Assembly (NCBI RefSeq): GCF_003987555.1
Contig: NZ_NGJW01000007.1
Coordinates: 1-64,000, forward strand
Direction: 5' to 3'
Length of the DNA: 64,000 nt
DNA from: Vagococcus lutrae
Lineage (GTDB): Bacteria; Bacillota; Bacilli; Lactobacillales; Vagococcaceae
The notes under the pieces are model-generated. The model was not told the DNA's origin and did no database searches. It was given only the letters and a program-made list of their open reading frames with translations. Made by a program: the position numbers and the translations under genes. Shown piece by piece: positions 41,961-50,221 of this stretch (position 1 is its first letter; each line of letters starts with the position of its first letter).

Positions 41961-44363
41961 ATGACAACATTAACAGTTGAACCAACTCGCAGAGGGTCTA
42001 CCGAAAGAATTAAACGTTTAAGAGAGATTAGCGATCAAAAGTGTACACCATCAATTTCTATGGAACGCGCCGTATTATTAACAGAAGCCTATAAAAAATA
42101 TGAAGGTACTTGCCCTACCCCTATTTTACGTGGTAAAGCATTCAAACACATTATGGAAAACCGAACACTTTATTTAGAAAAAGGCGCCTTGATTGTGGGA
42201 GAAAAAGGACACAAACCATGGGCGGCTCCTACTTTCCCAGAACTATGCTGTCATACGTTAGAAGATTTTGACAATATGGATAAACGTGAAAAAGTCTTCT
42301 TTAAAGTGTCACCAGAAGACCGTAAAATTCAAGAAGAGGTCATTATCCCTTATTGGAAAGACCGTGCGCTCATGACACGGATGAATAAACTATTACCTGA
42401 AGAGTGGCATTTATTATTTGATGCAGGACTGTATACAGAGTTTTTAATGCAACGTGGTCCTGGACATACTGTGGCAGATGGCAAGATATATAAACGCGGT
42501 TATAAAGATTGTATTAAAGAAATTCAAGCTGAAATCAATGCACTTGATTTTAATCAAGACGTCGACGCACTCAGCAAAAAAGAAGAATTAGAAGGCATGA
42601 TTCTCGTCTGCGAAGGGATGATTATCATGGGTGAACGTTATGCTGCTCTTGCACGAGAATTAGCAGAAACTGAAACAGACCCACAATGGAAAAAAGAACT
42701 TTTAGAACTAGCTGAAGTCTGTGATGTTGTGCCAGCAAACAAACCGCAAACGTTCCGTCAAGCTATTCAAATGTACTGGTTTACGCACATTGGTGTCACG
42801 ATTGAAATGAACAACTGGGATGCTTATTCTCCTGGTAAACTCGATCAACACTTAGAACCTTTTTATGAAAAAGAAATAGCTGAAGGTACGTTAACACGCG
42901 AAGAAGCGTTCGAACTATTAGAAAACTTATGGATTCAATTTAACAACCAACCTGCTCCACCTAAAGTTGGCATTACTTTAAAAGAAAGTGCTACCTATAC
43001 AGATTTCTGTAATATCAATACGGGTGCTTTACGACCAGATGGCACGTCTGGAGTAAGTGATGTAAGCTATCTTATTTTAGAAGTCATGGATGAGATGAAA
43101 CTATTGCAACCAAGTTCAAACGTCCAAATTTCTCGTAAATCACCAGAGAAATTCTTACGTGAAGCAGCTAAAATTTCTCGTAAAGGTTGGGGACAACCAG
43201 CGTTTTACAACTCAGAAGCGATTATCCAAGAATTACTAAATATGGGTAAAACACTAGACGATGCGCGTGAAAGCGGCGTTGCAAGTGGCTGTGTTGAAAC
43301 AGGAACAGCTGGTAAGGAAGCTTACGTGTTGACTGGTTACTTAAACGTACCAAAAGTATTCGAACTCGTTTTAAATCGTGGTTTTGATACCTATACCAAT
43401 AAGCAAGTCGGACTTGACTTAGGTAACCCTCGAGATTTCAAATCATACGAAGAAGTCTATGCTGCCTTTGAAAAGCAATTGCAATATGTGGTCGATGTTA
43501 AAGTAGCAGGTAATAATGTGATTGAAAAAATGTATATGCAATATATGCCAGTTCCTCTTCTTTCTGTGATTACAGATGACTGTATTAAAAAAGGAGTCGA
43601 CTATAACTGTGGTGGTGCTCGCTACAACACTAGCTACATTCAATGTGTAGGGATTGCTACCATTACTGACTCTCTAGCGGTAATGAAAAAACAAATCTTT
43701 GAAGACCAAACGATGACTATGGATGAACTACTTGTCGCTTGTAAAGACAACTTCGAGGGGTATGACGACATCTTTGATTTAGTTCATAATGAAACACCAA
43801 AATACGGAAATGACGATGACTATGCAGATGACTTATTAAAAGATGTTAATGTTACTTTGCAAGAGGTCATTGGCGGACGGACAACGCCTAAAGGCTCCAC
43901 TACTATTGTGGAATACTTACCAACAACTTGTCACGTTTACTTCGGACAGGTTATGGAAGCAAGTCCAAACGGGCGTAAAGCTGGTATTCCATTACCAGAC
44001 GGTATCTCACCTGAAAAAGGCGCTGACCGTTTAGGACCAACGGCTGTTATTAAATCAGCTGCAAAACTTGATCAACTTAAAACAGGTGGCGCTCTTTTAA
44101 ATCAGAAATTCACACCACAAGTCGTGGCTGGTGAAGCAGGACTTTCTCATATGTCTAGCTTGATTCGTTCTTATTTTGCAATGGACGGACATCACTTACA
44201 ATTTAACGTCTTTGAAAGAGAAACCTTGATAAAAGCTCAGAAGAATCCAGAACAATACGAAAACTTGATTGTTCGTGTCGCAGGTTATAGTGATTACTTT
44301 AACAATCTGGACAAAGCACTCCAAGATGAAATTATCAACCGTACAGAACAAAGTTTTGGCTAA
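41961..44363 (+). CDS. hypD: Glycyl radical enzyme, probable trans-4-hydroxy-L-proline dehydratase
   Basis: The 800-residue protein is a pyruvate formate-lyase-like glycyl radical enzyme. The active-site cysteine is C444 in ASGCVETG, with the catalytic E446. The radical glycine is G775 in VRVAGYSDYF near the C terminus. The C-to-G distance of 331 equals that recalled for Clostridioides difficile HypD (C434, G765). With proC and a dedicated activase in the operon, the likely reaction is removal of water from trans-4-hydroxyproline to give pyrroline-5-carboxylate, which ProC reduces to proline. It needs anaerobic conditions. Alternatives such as choline or glycerol lyase fit less well. The ribosome-binding site is TAGGAGG. 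Confidence 0.88.
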   Translation: MTTLTVEPTRRGSTERIKRLREISDQKCTPSISMERAVLLTEAYKKYEGTCPTPILRGKAFKHIMENRTLYLEKGALIVGEKGHKPWAAPTFPELCCHTLEDFDNMDKREKVFFKVSPEDRKIQEEVIIPYWKDRALMTRMNKLLPEEWHLLFDAGLYTEFLMQRGPGHTVADGKIYKRGYKDCIKEIQAEINALDFNQDVDALSKKEELEGMILVCEGMIIMGERYAALARELAETETDPQWKKELLELAEVCDVVPANKPQTFRQAIQMYWFTHIGVTIEMNNWDAYSPGKLDQHLEPFYEKEIAEGTLTREEAFELLENLWIQFNNQPAPPKVGITLKESATYTDFCNINTGALRPDGTSGVSDVSYLILEVMDEMKLLQPSSNVQISRKSPEKFLREAAKISRKGWGQPAFYNSEAIIQELLNMGKTLDDARESGVASGCVETGTAGKEAYVLTGYLNVPKVFELVLNRGFDTYTNKQVGLDLGNPRDFKSYEEVYAAFEKQLQYVVDVKVAGNNVIEKMYMQYMPVPLLSVITDDCIKKGVDYNCGGARYNTSYIQCVGIATITDSLAVMKKQIFEDQTMTMDELLVACKDNFEGYDDIFDLVHNETPKYGNDDDYADDLLKDVNVTLQEVIGGRTTPKGSTTIVEYLPTTCHVYFGQVMEASPNGRKAGIPLPDGISPEKGADRLGPTAVIKSAAKLDQLKTGGALLNQKFTPQVVAGEAGLSHMSSLIRSYFAMDGHHLQFNVFERETLIKAQKNPEQYENLIVRVAGYSDYFNNLDKALQDEIINRTEQSFG

Positions 44364-44374
44364 CATTAGACATT

Positions 44375-44402
44375 GTCAGACACCTATCAAAAGGTGTCTG
44401 AC
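44375..44402 (+). other. Intercistronic hairpin after hypD
   Basis: A perfect 11-bp stem GTCAGACACCT/AGGTGTCTGAC lies between hypD and the permease gene. No T run follows, so it is probably an mRNA-stabilising or processing element that would set different levels of enzyme and transporter. Confidence 0.55.
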
Positions 44403-44428
44403 CACTCTATTAATTAAAGGAGATTACC

Positions 44429-45667
44429 ATGGAAATTACTAAAAAATCATCATCTTTATCTTGTCCTTCAAAAAAATCGGCATCATTGAATGATGATCCA
44501 ACTATCCGTAAAGAAATTAGTAAAGGGACTTTTCTCTGTCTAGGATTTGTTATCTTACTTGCTGTATACTTTGGTAGTAAAATGGGTGTGGGCGTTATGT
44601 TCAGCGTTATTATGAAAACCGCTCATGATTTATTATTAAATACTGCTTTTTACATTATGGGTGTAGCGGTTATCGCCGGTGCCCTTTCTTCCGTCTTCTC
44701 AGAATTTGGTGTGACCGCTCTTATTAATAAATTGATTTCACCGATCATGCGTCCTATTTTCAAACTACCTGGAGCAGCTGCACTCGGAGCCGTTACAGAA
44801 TACTTTTCTGACAATCCGGCTATCGTCCCTATCGCACAAGACCCCGCCTATGCAAAATACTTCAAAAAGTTCGAATGGGCAACCATGGTTAACTTCGGTA
44901 CAACCTTTGGTATGGGGATTATCATGACAGGCGGCATTATGGGTATCGCCTCTGGAAAATACGCCACTAGCGTCCTTATTGGAACCATTTGCGCTATTAT
45001 CGGTGGTGTCTTTAGCGTACGTATTCTCATGCGTTTCACTAAAAAACTATTTGGAACGGAAGAAGAAGTCACACAAGAATATCTTTCATCAGAAATTGCC
45101 GACGTCAAACCCGGCTATCGAAAAACACGTGAAGGAACTCCTTTTCAACGTGGACTAAATGCCACATTTGACGGTGGAAAAGCCGGCGTGCAGCTAGGGT
45201 TAAGTATCATTCCCGGCATTTTAATTTTCTGTACATTTGTGATGATGTTAACAAATGGTCCTAGTATCGTAGACGGAAAAGAAGTCTATCTAGGCGTGGC
45301 TTATGAAGGCGTTGGGTTATTGCCTTGGATTGGCGAAAAGTTATCATTCTTACTCGTGCCTTTATTTGGATTCGACAATCCAGAAGTACTCTCGCTCCCA
45401 CTTACAAGTCTAGGGGCTGCAGGAGCGTCTATCGCAGGGGCGAAAACATTGGCCGATGCTGGCTTATTGACAAGTCATGATATGACTGTTTACTTTGCGA
45501 TTGGTTACTGCTGGGCTGGCTTCCTTTCCACACATGCTAGTATTTCAGATAGCTTAGGCATGCGTGAAATCACCACTAAAGCCATGCTTTCTCATTTAAT
45601 AGGAGGCGTCATTGCAGGTGTTATCGCAAACTACCTCCACACATTTATCTTTACCGTATTAATGTAA
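44429..45667 (+). CDS. GATE-domain (YjiH-like) membrane protein, putative transporter
   Basis: A 412-residue protein with a polar N-terminal tail (about 1-38) and about eight membrane helices. It resembles the nucleoside recognition (GATE, PF07670-like) family, with the paired motifs AVTEYFSDNPAIVPIAQ (about residue 117) and GYCWAGFLSTHASISDSLG (about 360), which suggest two inverted halves. Its place between hypD and the activase suggests that it brings in hydroxyproline or a related substrate, or exports a product. The family name alone does not show that the substrate is a nucleoside. Proteins of this type are poorly characterised. Confidence 0.75.
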   Translation: MEITKKSSSLSCPSKKSASLNDDPTIRKEISKGTFLCLGFVILLAVYFGSKMGVGVMFSVIMKTAHDLLLNTAFYIMGVAVIAGALSSVFSEFGVTALINKLISPIMRPIFKLPGAAALGAVTEYFSDNPAIVPIAQDPAYAKYFKKFEWATMVNFGTTFGMGIIMTGGIMGIASGKYATSVLIGTICAIIGGVFSVRILMRFTKKLFGTEEEVTQEYLSSEIADVKPGYRKTREGTPFQRGLNATFDGGKAGVQLGLSIIPGILIFCTFVMMLTNGPSIVDGKEVYLGVAYEGVGLLPWIGEKLSFLLVPLFGFDNPEVLSLPLTSLGAAGASIAGAKTLADAGLLTSHDMTVYFAIGYCWAGFLSTHASISDSLGMREITTKAMLSHLIGGVIAGVIANYLHTFIFTVLM

Positions 45668-45678
45668 ATCATTTCAGA

Positions 45679-45702
45679 ATAGGTAGTGTTCCACACTACC
45701 TA
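45679..45702 (+). other. Intercistronic hairpin before the activase gene
   Basis: Stem ATAGGTAGTGT/ACACTACCTAT with a 2-nt loop between the permease and activase genes; no T run follows. It resembles the hairpin after hypD in position and strength. Confidence 0.5.
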
Positions 45703-45731
45703 TCTACGTACAGATTGGAGGTACACTTATT

Positions 45732-46508
45732 ATGAAGACCCCTATTGTTTTTAATATTCAAAAATTTTCCATCCATGACGGTCCCGGTATTCGAACAACC
45801 ATTTTTTTCAAAGGATGCCCATTGCGTTGTGCTTGGTGCCATAACCCTGAAAGCCAACGTTATCAAATCGAAACGATGACCAAAAAAAACAATAAACAAG
45901 AAACTGTCGGAAGAGAATACACCGTACGAGAATTAGTTAAAGAAGCACAGAAAGATCAATTGTTCTACGAACAGTCTGGCGGTGGTGTCACCTTATCAGG
46001 CGGAGAAGTCATGACACAAAATATCGACTTTATTGAAGAGTTAGTCAAAGAACTTCATCGCGTCGGCATCTCGGTTGCCATTGACACTTGCGGTGTTGCA
46101 CCGTTTAAAAATTATGAACGTATTCTCCCCTATGTTGATTTATTTTTATACGATTTAAAATTCATTCACTCTGACTTACACGCTAAGTATACAGGTCGTC
46201 CGAATGATTTAGTCCTAAACAACTTAGTCCGACTTAACGAGCATCATGCTAATATCAGTTTACGTCTAATCCTATTAGAAGGTATCAATGCTGATGACAC
46301 TACTCTATTAGAAACAATTGATTGGTTAAAACAAGAAAAAATCAATCTTTATTCTGTTCATTTACTACCTTATCATGAGTTTGGAAAAGACAAATATGCA
46401 AGTTTACAACGAGAATGGCATAAGTTTACACCGCCGTCAGAAGAACGACTTGCTGCCATTCAAGAACTATTATCAACACACTACTCCCCCGTCTATATCG
46501 GAGGATAA
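45732..46508 (+). CDS. Glycyl-radical-enzyme activating enzyme (radical SAM), for HypD
   Basis: The 258-residue radical SAM protein would generate the glycyl radical on HypD. It begins FNIQKFSIHDGPGIRTTIFF, with cluster ligands in GCPLRCAWCHNPES (about residues 29-42), the GGE motif VTLSGGEVM (about 88) and DTCGVAP (about 117). The insert after the cluster motif (about 43-60) has no cysteines, so the two extra ferredoxin-like clusters of many glycyl radical activases are absent; this is the compact PflA-like form. It follows TTGGAGG. The genomic context ties it to HypD rather than pyruvate formate-lyase. Confidence 0.88.
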   Translation: MKTPIVFNIQKFSIHDGPGIRTTIFFKGCPLRCAWCHNPESQRYQIETMTKKNNKQETVGREYTVRELVKEAQKDQLFYEQSGGGVTLSGGEVMTQNIDFIEELVKELHRVGISVAIDTCGVAPFKNYERILPYVDLFLYDLKFIHSDLHAKYTGRPNDLVLNNLVRLNEHHANISLRLILLEGINADDTTLLETIDWLKQEKINLYSVHLLPYHEFGKDKYASLQREWHKFTPPSEERLAAIQELLSTHYSPVYIGG

Positions 46509-46526
46509 AAAAGAAAGGATGTCACG

Positions 46527-47330
46527 ATGAAAAAAACAATCGGATTTATTGGAGCCGGCAACATGGGCAAAGCTATTATGAAAGGGTTATTGTCTGCGCA
46601 ACTCACCACCGCTGATCAAATCGTTGTTTACGATGCTTATGAACCCATTCTTGCACCGCTACACGACGAGCTCGGCATACGTGTTGCGACTTCAAATCAA
46701 GATGTAGCTCAACAAGCTGACATGATTATTTTAGCCGTGAAACCAAATATGATTACCGCTGTTTTAAGCGAAATGAAACAAGCTATCAGCACAGATAAAG
46801 TCCTCATCTCGATTGCAGCAGGCGTCACTTTAGCAACGATTGAAGAAGCTTTAATGGAACAAGCGAAAGTCGTTCGCGTCATGCCTAATACACCAGCTCT
46901 TGTGAACGCAGGTATGTCTTCTCTATCTCCAAATACTTTTGTAACAGAAGAAGAACAAGCTGACGTCGTAGCGCTATTTAAAAGTTTTGGAAAAGCTCAA
47001 ATCGTGCCAGAATATCTCATTGATGCCGTGGTAGGTGTGAGTGGTTCCGCCCCTGCGTATGTTTATATGTTTATCGAGGCTCTTGCAGACGGCGCTGTTT
47101 TAGCAGGATTAACACGCGCACAGGCTTATGAGTTTGCTGCACAGACTGTTTACGGCTCAGCTAAAATGGTCTTAGAAACAGGGCAACATCCCGGAGCATT
47201 GAAAGATATGGTTTGCTCACCCGGAGGTACAACTATTGCAGCTGTTCACGCCTTAGAAGAAGGCAACTTTAGAGGAACTGTGATGAACGCTGTTTTAGCA
47301 GCCGCTAAAAAAAATCAAGAATTATCATAA
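46527..47330 (+). CDS. proC: Pyrroline-5-carboxylate reductase
   Basis: Reduces pyrroline-5-carboxylate to proline with NAD(P)H. The 267-residue protein has the Rossmann motif IGFIGAGNMGKAIMKGL (about residues 4-20), LAVKPNM (about 70), VVRVMPNTPALV (about 115) and the catalytic-domain segment GVSGSAPAYVYMFIEALAD (about 172-190; landmark GSAPAYV) and SPGGTTIAAV (about 231). In this operon it would consume the product of HypD, completing hydroxyproline-to-proline conversion and reoxidising cofactor. It lies 18 bases after the activase gene. Confidence 0.95.
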   Translation: MKKTIGFIGAGNMGKAIMKGLLSAQLTTADQIVVYDAYEPILAPLHDELGIRVATSNQDVAQQADMIILAVKPNMITAVLSEMKQAISTDKVLISIAAGVTLATIEEALMEQAKVVRVMPNTPALVNAGMSSLSPNTFVTEEEQADVVALFKSFGKAQIVPEYLIDAVVGVSGSAPAYVYMFIEALADGAVLAGLTRAQAYEFAAQTVYGSAKMVLETGQHPGALKDMVCSPGGTTIAAVHALEEGNFRGTVMNAVLAAAKKNQELS

Positions 47331-47343
47331 GAAGGAGTTCTAT

Positions 47344-47658
47344 ATGACAACATTTAATCACTCAACTATCGAACAACAAGCCAACATCTATTTTGACGGA
47401 AAAGTTTCCAGTCGTACCGTTATATTGGAAAATGGTGAACGCTTAACACTAGGATTTATGACTCCTGGTGAATATACCTTTAATACAGCGGCAAAAGAAC
47501 GCATGGAAATCGTTGGTGGAAGCTTGACCGTCCAATTACCTGATGAAGAAGATTGGCAAACATACACAGCTGGTCAAGCTTTTGACGTCCCAGCTAACAG
47601 TCAGTTTCACGCTAAAACAGATACTTACGCTGACTACACGTGTTACTACTTGGCGTAA
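47344..47658 (+). CDS. PpnP-like (YaiE, DUF1255) cupin, putative nucleoside phosphorylase
   Basis: A 104-residue cupin. The segment YFDGKVSSRTV then GFMTPGEYTFNTAAKERMEIVGGSLTV and VPANSQFHAKT follows the E. coli PpnP pattern (landmarks GEYTF about residue 42, ERMEIVGG about 52, FDVPANSQF about 80). E. coli PpnP is a broad-specificity purine/pyrimidine nucleoside phosphorylase. Why it ends the hydroxyproline operon is unclear; the GATE-type permease gene in the same operon makes a nucleoside link possible but unproven. It is 13 bases after proC, with GAAGGAG upstream. Confidence 0.82.
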   Translation: MTTFNHSTIEQQANIYFDGKVSSRTVILENGERLTLGFMTPGEYTFNTAAKERMEIVGGSLTVQLPDEEDWQTYTAGQAFDVPANSQFHAKTDTYADYTCYYLA

Positions 47659-47697
47659 AAAAACATCTAATCGGCAAAAGTCGATTAGATGTTTTTT
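47656..47697. terminator. Bidirectional terminator between the hypD operon and nusG
   Basis: Stem AACATCTAATCG/CGATTAGATGTT (about 47662-47692) with A and T tracts on its flanks, between convergent genes. Confidence 0.88.
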
Positions 47698-47698
47698 A

Positions 47699-48241
47699 TT
47701 ATATTTTATCAATTTGATCAAAGTCTAACTCTGTCGATGTTTCACGACCGAACATATCAATATTTACTTTTAATTTTTGACGTTCATAATCGATTTCAGT
47801 GATTTCACCTGTTAAAGTAGCAAAAGCTCCTTCAATAATCATCACGACTTCGCCTACTTCAACTTCTAGCTCTTTATCTCGCTTGCTGATACCTAGCTTC
47901 AATAAGATGTGATTGATTTCTTCAGGTAACAGTGGTGCTGGTTTACTTCCTGCGCCATGAGAGCCAACAAAACCTGTCACACCTGGTGTATTACGTACTA
48001 CATACCATGAGTCATCGGTCATCACCATTTCCACTAATACATAACCTGGAAATGTTTTCTTTGAAGTGATTTTTTCTTTGCCGTTCTTCACTTCTCTCTC
48101 TTCTTCTTCAGGGACAACAACACGGAAAATAAACTCTTCCATTCCCATACTTTGAGCACGAGATTCGATGTTTGCCTTTACCTTGTTTTCATAGCCAGAA
48201 TACGTGTGTAATACATACCACTGTCTTTCATACGTTTCCAT
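47699..48241 (-). CDS. nusG: Transcription termination/antitermination factor NusG
   Basis: NusG binds RNA polymerase and affects pausing, termination and coupling with the ribosome. The 180-residue protein has the NGN domain (WYVLHTYSGYENKVKANI, about residues 8-25; PGYVLVEMVM about 62; VRNTPGVTGFVG about 80) and a C-terminal KOW domain (GEVVMIIEGAFATLTGEI). The ATG at 48241 matches family starts; a GTG 12 bases earlier is in frame. It is downstream of secE as usual, but rplK does not follow: about 8.5 kb of other genes lies between. Confidence 0.95.
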   Translation of the reverse strand: METYERQWYVLHTYSGYENKVKANIESRAQSMGMEEFIFRVVVPEEEEREVKNGKEKITSKKTFPGYVLVEMVMTDDSWYVVRNTPGVTGFVGSHGAGSKPAPLLPEEINHILLKLGISKRDKELEVEVGEVVMIIEGAFATLTGEITEIDYERQKLKVNIDMFGRETSTELDFDQIDKI

Positions 48242-48352
48242 TTTTTTACCCACTTTCTCGTCAAATAAAAAAACTTCAGTTACCCGAAGTTTTGTCTCTC
48301 TCCATTATACCATTTATCCGGCCTAACGGCTAGTCTTTGTGCGTTCATCTCA

Positions 48353-48523
48353 CTACTTTGCTAAAAGCTGTAATAATGATTGTAACCCAAGGTCAACGAT
48401 TCCGAAAAATACCGCAAACAAAATCGTCGTTTGAATTACGATGATAACATCTTTACGTAGTTTTTCGCCTGTTGGCCATGTCACATTACGCATCTCTTCT
48501 TTAACACTTTTTAAAAACGACAT
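48353..48523 (-). CDS. secE: Preprotein translocase subunit SecE
   Basis: A short gene of 56 codons. The product, MSFLKSVKEEMRNVTWPTG followed by a single hydrophobic helix (about residues 25-50), is the minimal Gram-positive SecE that clamps SecY together. The TWPT motif is diagnostic. The start follows TGGAGGATAAAC. It lies between rpmG and nusG, the conserved order. Confidence 0.94.
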   Translation of the reverse strand: MSFLKSVKEEMRNVTWPTGEKLRKDVIIVIQTTILFAVFFGIVDLGLQSLLQLLAK

Positions 48524-48539
48524 GTTTATCCTCCAGTCC

Positions 48540-48692
48540 TTACTTGGTTTCTTTATGCATTGTATGCTTTTTACAATACTTACAGAACTTTTTAATTTCT
48601 AAGCGCTCAGTTCGTTGTCCATCATTAATTGTTTTAGAATAGTTACGTGAACCACAGACAGAACACGCTAGGGAAGTTTTTCTAGCTGCCAT
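48540..48692 (-). CDS. rpmG: 50S ribosomal protein L33
   Basis: A 50-codon gene encoding a zinc-ribbon L33. The two cysteine pairs are visible as CSVCG (about residues 10-14) and CKYC (about 37-40), so this is the zinc-binding C+ form. The start [10 protein letters not shown] follows GGAGGAAACA. It leads the rpmG-secE-nusG unit. A TTGACA box about 50-80 bases upstream, with a TAATGT hexamer 17 bases further, may be the promoter. Confidence 0.93.
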   Translation of the reverse strand: MAARKTSLACSVCGSRNYSKTINDGQRTERLEIKKFCKYCKKHTMHKETK

Positions 48693-48842
48693 ACTGTTTG
48701 TTTCCTCCGTTCTATTAAAACTCTACTTAATAACATTACCATTATTATAAGCAACTGTCAATTGACCGTTTTATAAATGATATACCTTACGAATGATTTA
48801 TGATAGAATAATGATAGAACATTAATAATTGGAGGGATTACC

Positions 48843-49496
48843 ATGCTGATCAAACAAGTCTGCCTCAAAAAACGTCAGTTAACAACGGTTAATGAAACGT
48901 GCACACTAGAACGAGCACTTGAAATACTTGAAGAATCTGGGTACCGCTGTGTACCTATCCTAGATGATTCTGAAAAAATATTCAGAGGAAATATTTATAA
49001 AATGCACATCTATCGCCATAAAGCGAATGGCGGTGATATGAGCTTGCCAGTGACACACTTATTAAAAAATGCGACAAAGTTCATTTATCTTAATTCTTCC
49101 TTCTTCAAAATATTCTTTACGATTAAAGAACTTCCATACATCGCTGTATTGGATGACAAACAACAATTTTACGGAATTTTGACCCATAGTAAATTATTAA
49201 ACATTTTAGCTCAATCATGGAATGTGAATGAAGGACGCTATGTGTTAACAGTCGCTTCTACTGGAAACCGTGGTGACTTAGCGGCTATTTCTAAAATCAT
49301 CTCTAAATATTCCAATATCGCAAGCTGTATCACGCTTGATGTCGGACAAGATGAATTTATCCGTCGAACACTCTTTACGCTACCTATCGATACTACTCAA
49401 GAAACGCTTGACACGATTGTCGAGCAACTTGAACGTAAAAACTATGGCGTTATTGAAATAGAGGACTTACAAAAGGAAAACGCTGAAACGAATTAA
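48843..49496 (+). CDS. cbpB: CBS-domain c-di-AMP-binding protein, CbpB/DarB type
   Basis: A 217-residue protein with two N-terminal CBS motifs (about residues 8-60 and 78-128, e.g. ALEILEESGYRCVPILDD and LPYIAVLDDKQQFYGILT) and an ACT-like C-terminal half. It resembles CbpB of Listeria and DarB (YkuL) of Bacillus, which bind c-di-AMP and in the unbound state stimulate the (p)ppGpp synthetase Rel. It is divergent from rpmG and is the last gene before the CRISPR array, with GGAGGGATTACC before the start. Confidence 0.82.
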   Translation: MLIKQVCLKKRQLTTVNETCTLERALEILEESGYRCVPILDDSEKIFRGNIYKMHIYRHKANGGDMSLPVTHLLKNATKFIYLNSSFFKIFFTIKELPYIAVLDDKQQFYGILTHSKLLNILAQSWNVNEGRYVLTVASTGNRGDLAAISKIISKYSNIASCITLDVGQDEFIRRTLFTLPIDTTQETLDTIVEQLERKNYGVIEIEDLQKENAETN

Positions 49497-49540
49497 TCGT
49501 TTTGTGGGATGTTTTCAAAGAAATGTGTCTTGATGAAATT

Positions 49541-49588
49541 AATAGGCTATCTTTTCTGATAATTCAGAAGTAGATAGCCTATTTTTTT
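49541..49588 (+). terminator. Terminator after cbpB
   Basis: Stem AATAGGCTATCT/AGATAGCCTATT with inner TCTG/CAGA pairs, followed by seven T. It insulates the CRISPR array from cbpB. Confidence 0.88.
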
Positions 49589-49610
49589 CAGCTGTATTTA
49601 ACAACTTGGT

Positions 49611-50221
49611 AAAATCATTCCATTATTTTAGATTAAAATACTGCCTATATATGCTATATAAAAGATTTACATTCCACTATTTTAGATTAAATACGCGCCG
49701 GCGCGGAAGATTTGCTTTTTTCTTTAAAACATTTACATTCCACTATTTTAGATTAAATACAAAATGCGGTGTGGAACTTGTACGGTAGATAGCGATATTT
49801 ACATTCCACTATTTTAGATTAAATACAGATAACGTTCATGTTCCTTGCCTTACTTCAATCATATTTACATTTCACTATTTTAGATTAAATACCGTTTTTT
49901 CAGAATCGTTAGTTAAGTTTGTTGAGAAATTTACATTCCACTATTTTAGATTAAATACGCAACAGAGTTTAAAGACGTATGGGCAAGCAGCACGATTTAC
50001 ATTCCACTATTTTAGATTAAATACGATGCAATATACGAAGCTAAACCAGATTCTATCTACATTTACATTCCACTATTTTAGATTAAATACGAAAAGAACA
50101 CTAATGACGCTTTAGTATCATCTGAATTTACATTCCACTATTTTAGATTAAATACTAATAGACGAAAGCAAGATTGATACATATTTGGATAATTTACATT
50201 CCACTATTTTAGATTAAATAC
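49611..50221 (-). CRISPR. Type I-B CRISPR array, nine intact repeats and one decayed repeat
   Basis: Thirty-base repeats start at 49665, 49731, 49797, 49863, 49929, 49995, 50061, 50126 and 50192. Read on the minus strand the repeat begins GTATTTAATC and ends GGAATGTAAAT, whose last eight bases ATGTAAAT are the type I-B crRNA 5' handle. The eight spacers are 35 or 36 bases long. The repeat at 49863 has one substitution. A further copy at 49611-49641 has several changes and an inserted base, with a shortened 23-base interval. The decayed copy marks the leader-distal end, so the array is transcribed right to left, like the cas genes. Confidence 0.96.

Noticed and set aside
41961-44363. Annotation as pyruvate formate-lyase
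   Set aside because: The active site has a single cysteine in GCVETG rather than the Cys-Cys pair of PFL, and the operon contains proC.
44375-44402. Terminator after hypD
   Set aside because: The stem is strong but no T run follows and the operon continues in the same direction at short spacing.
49606-49788. Open frame with repeated FHYFRLN segments
   Set aside because: It is a translation of CRISPR repeats and spacers; no ribosome-binding site, and the repetition follows the 66-base repeat-spacer period.
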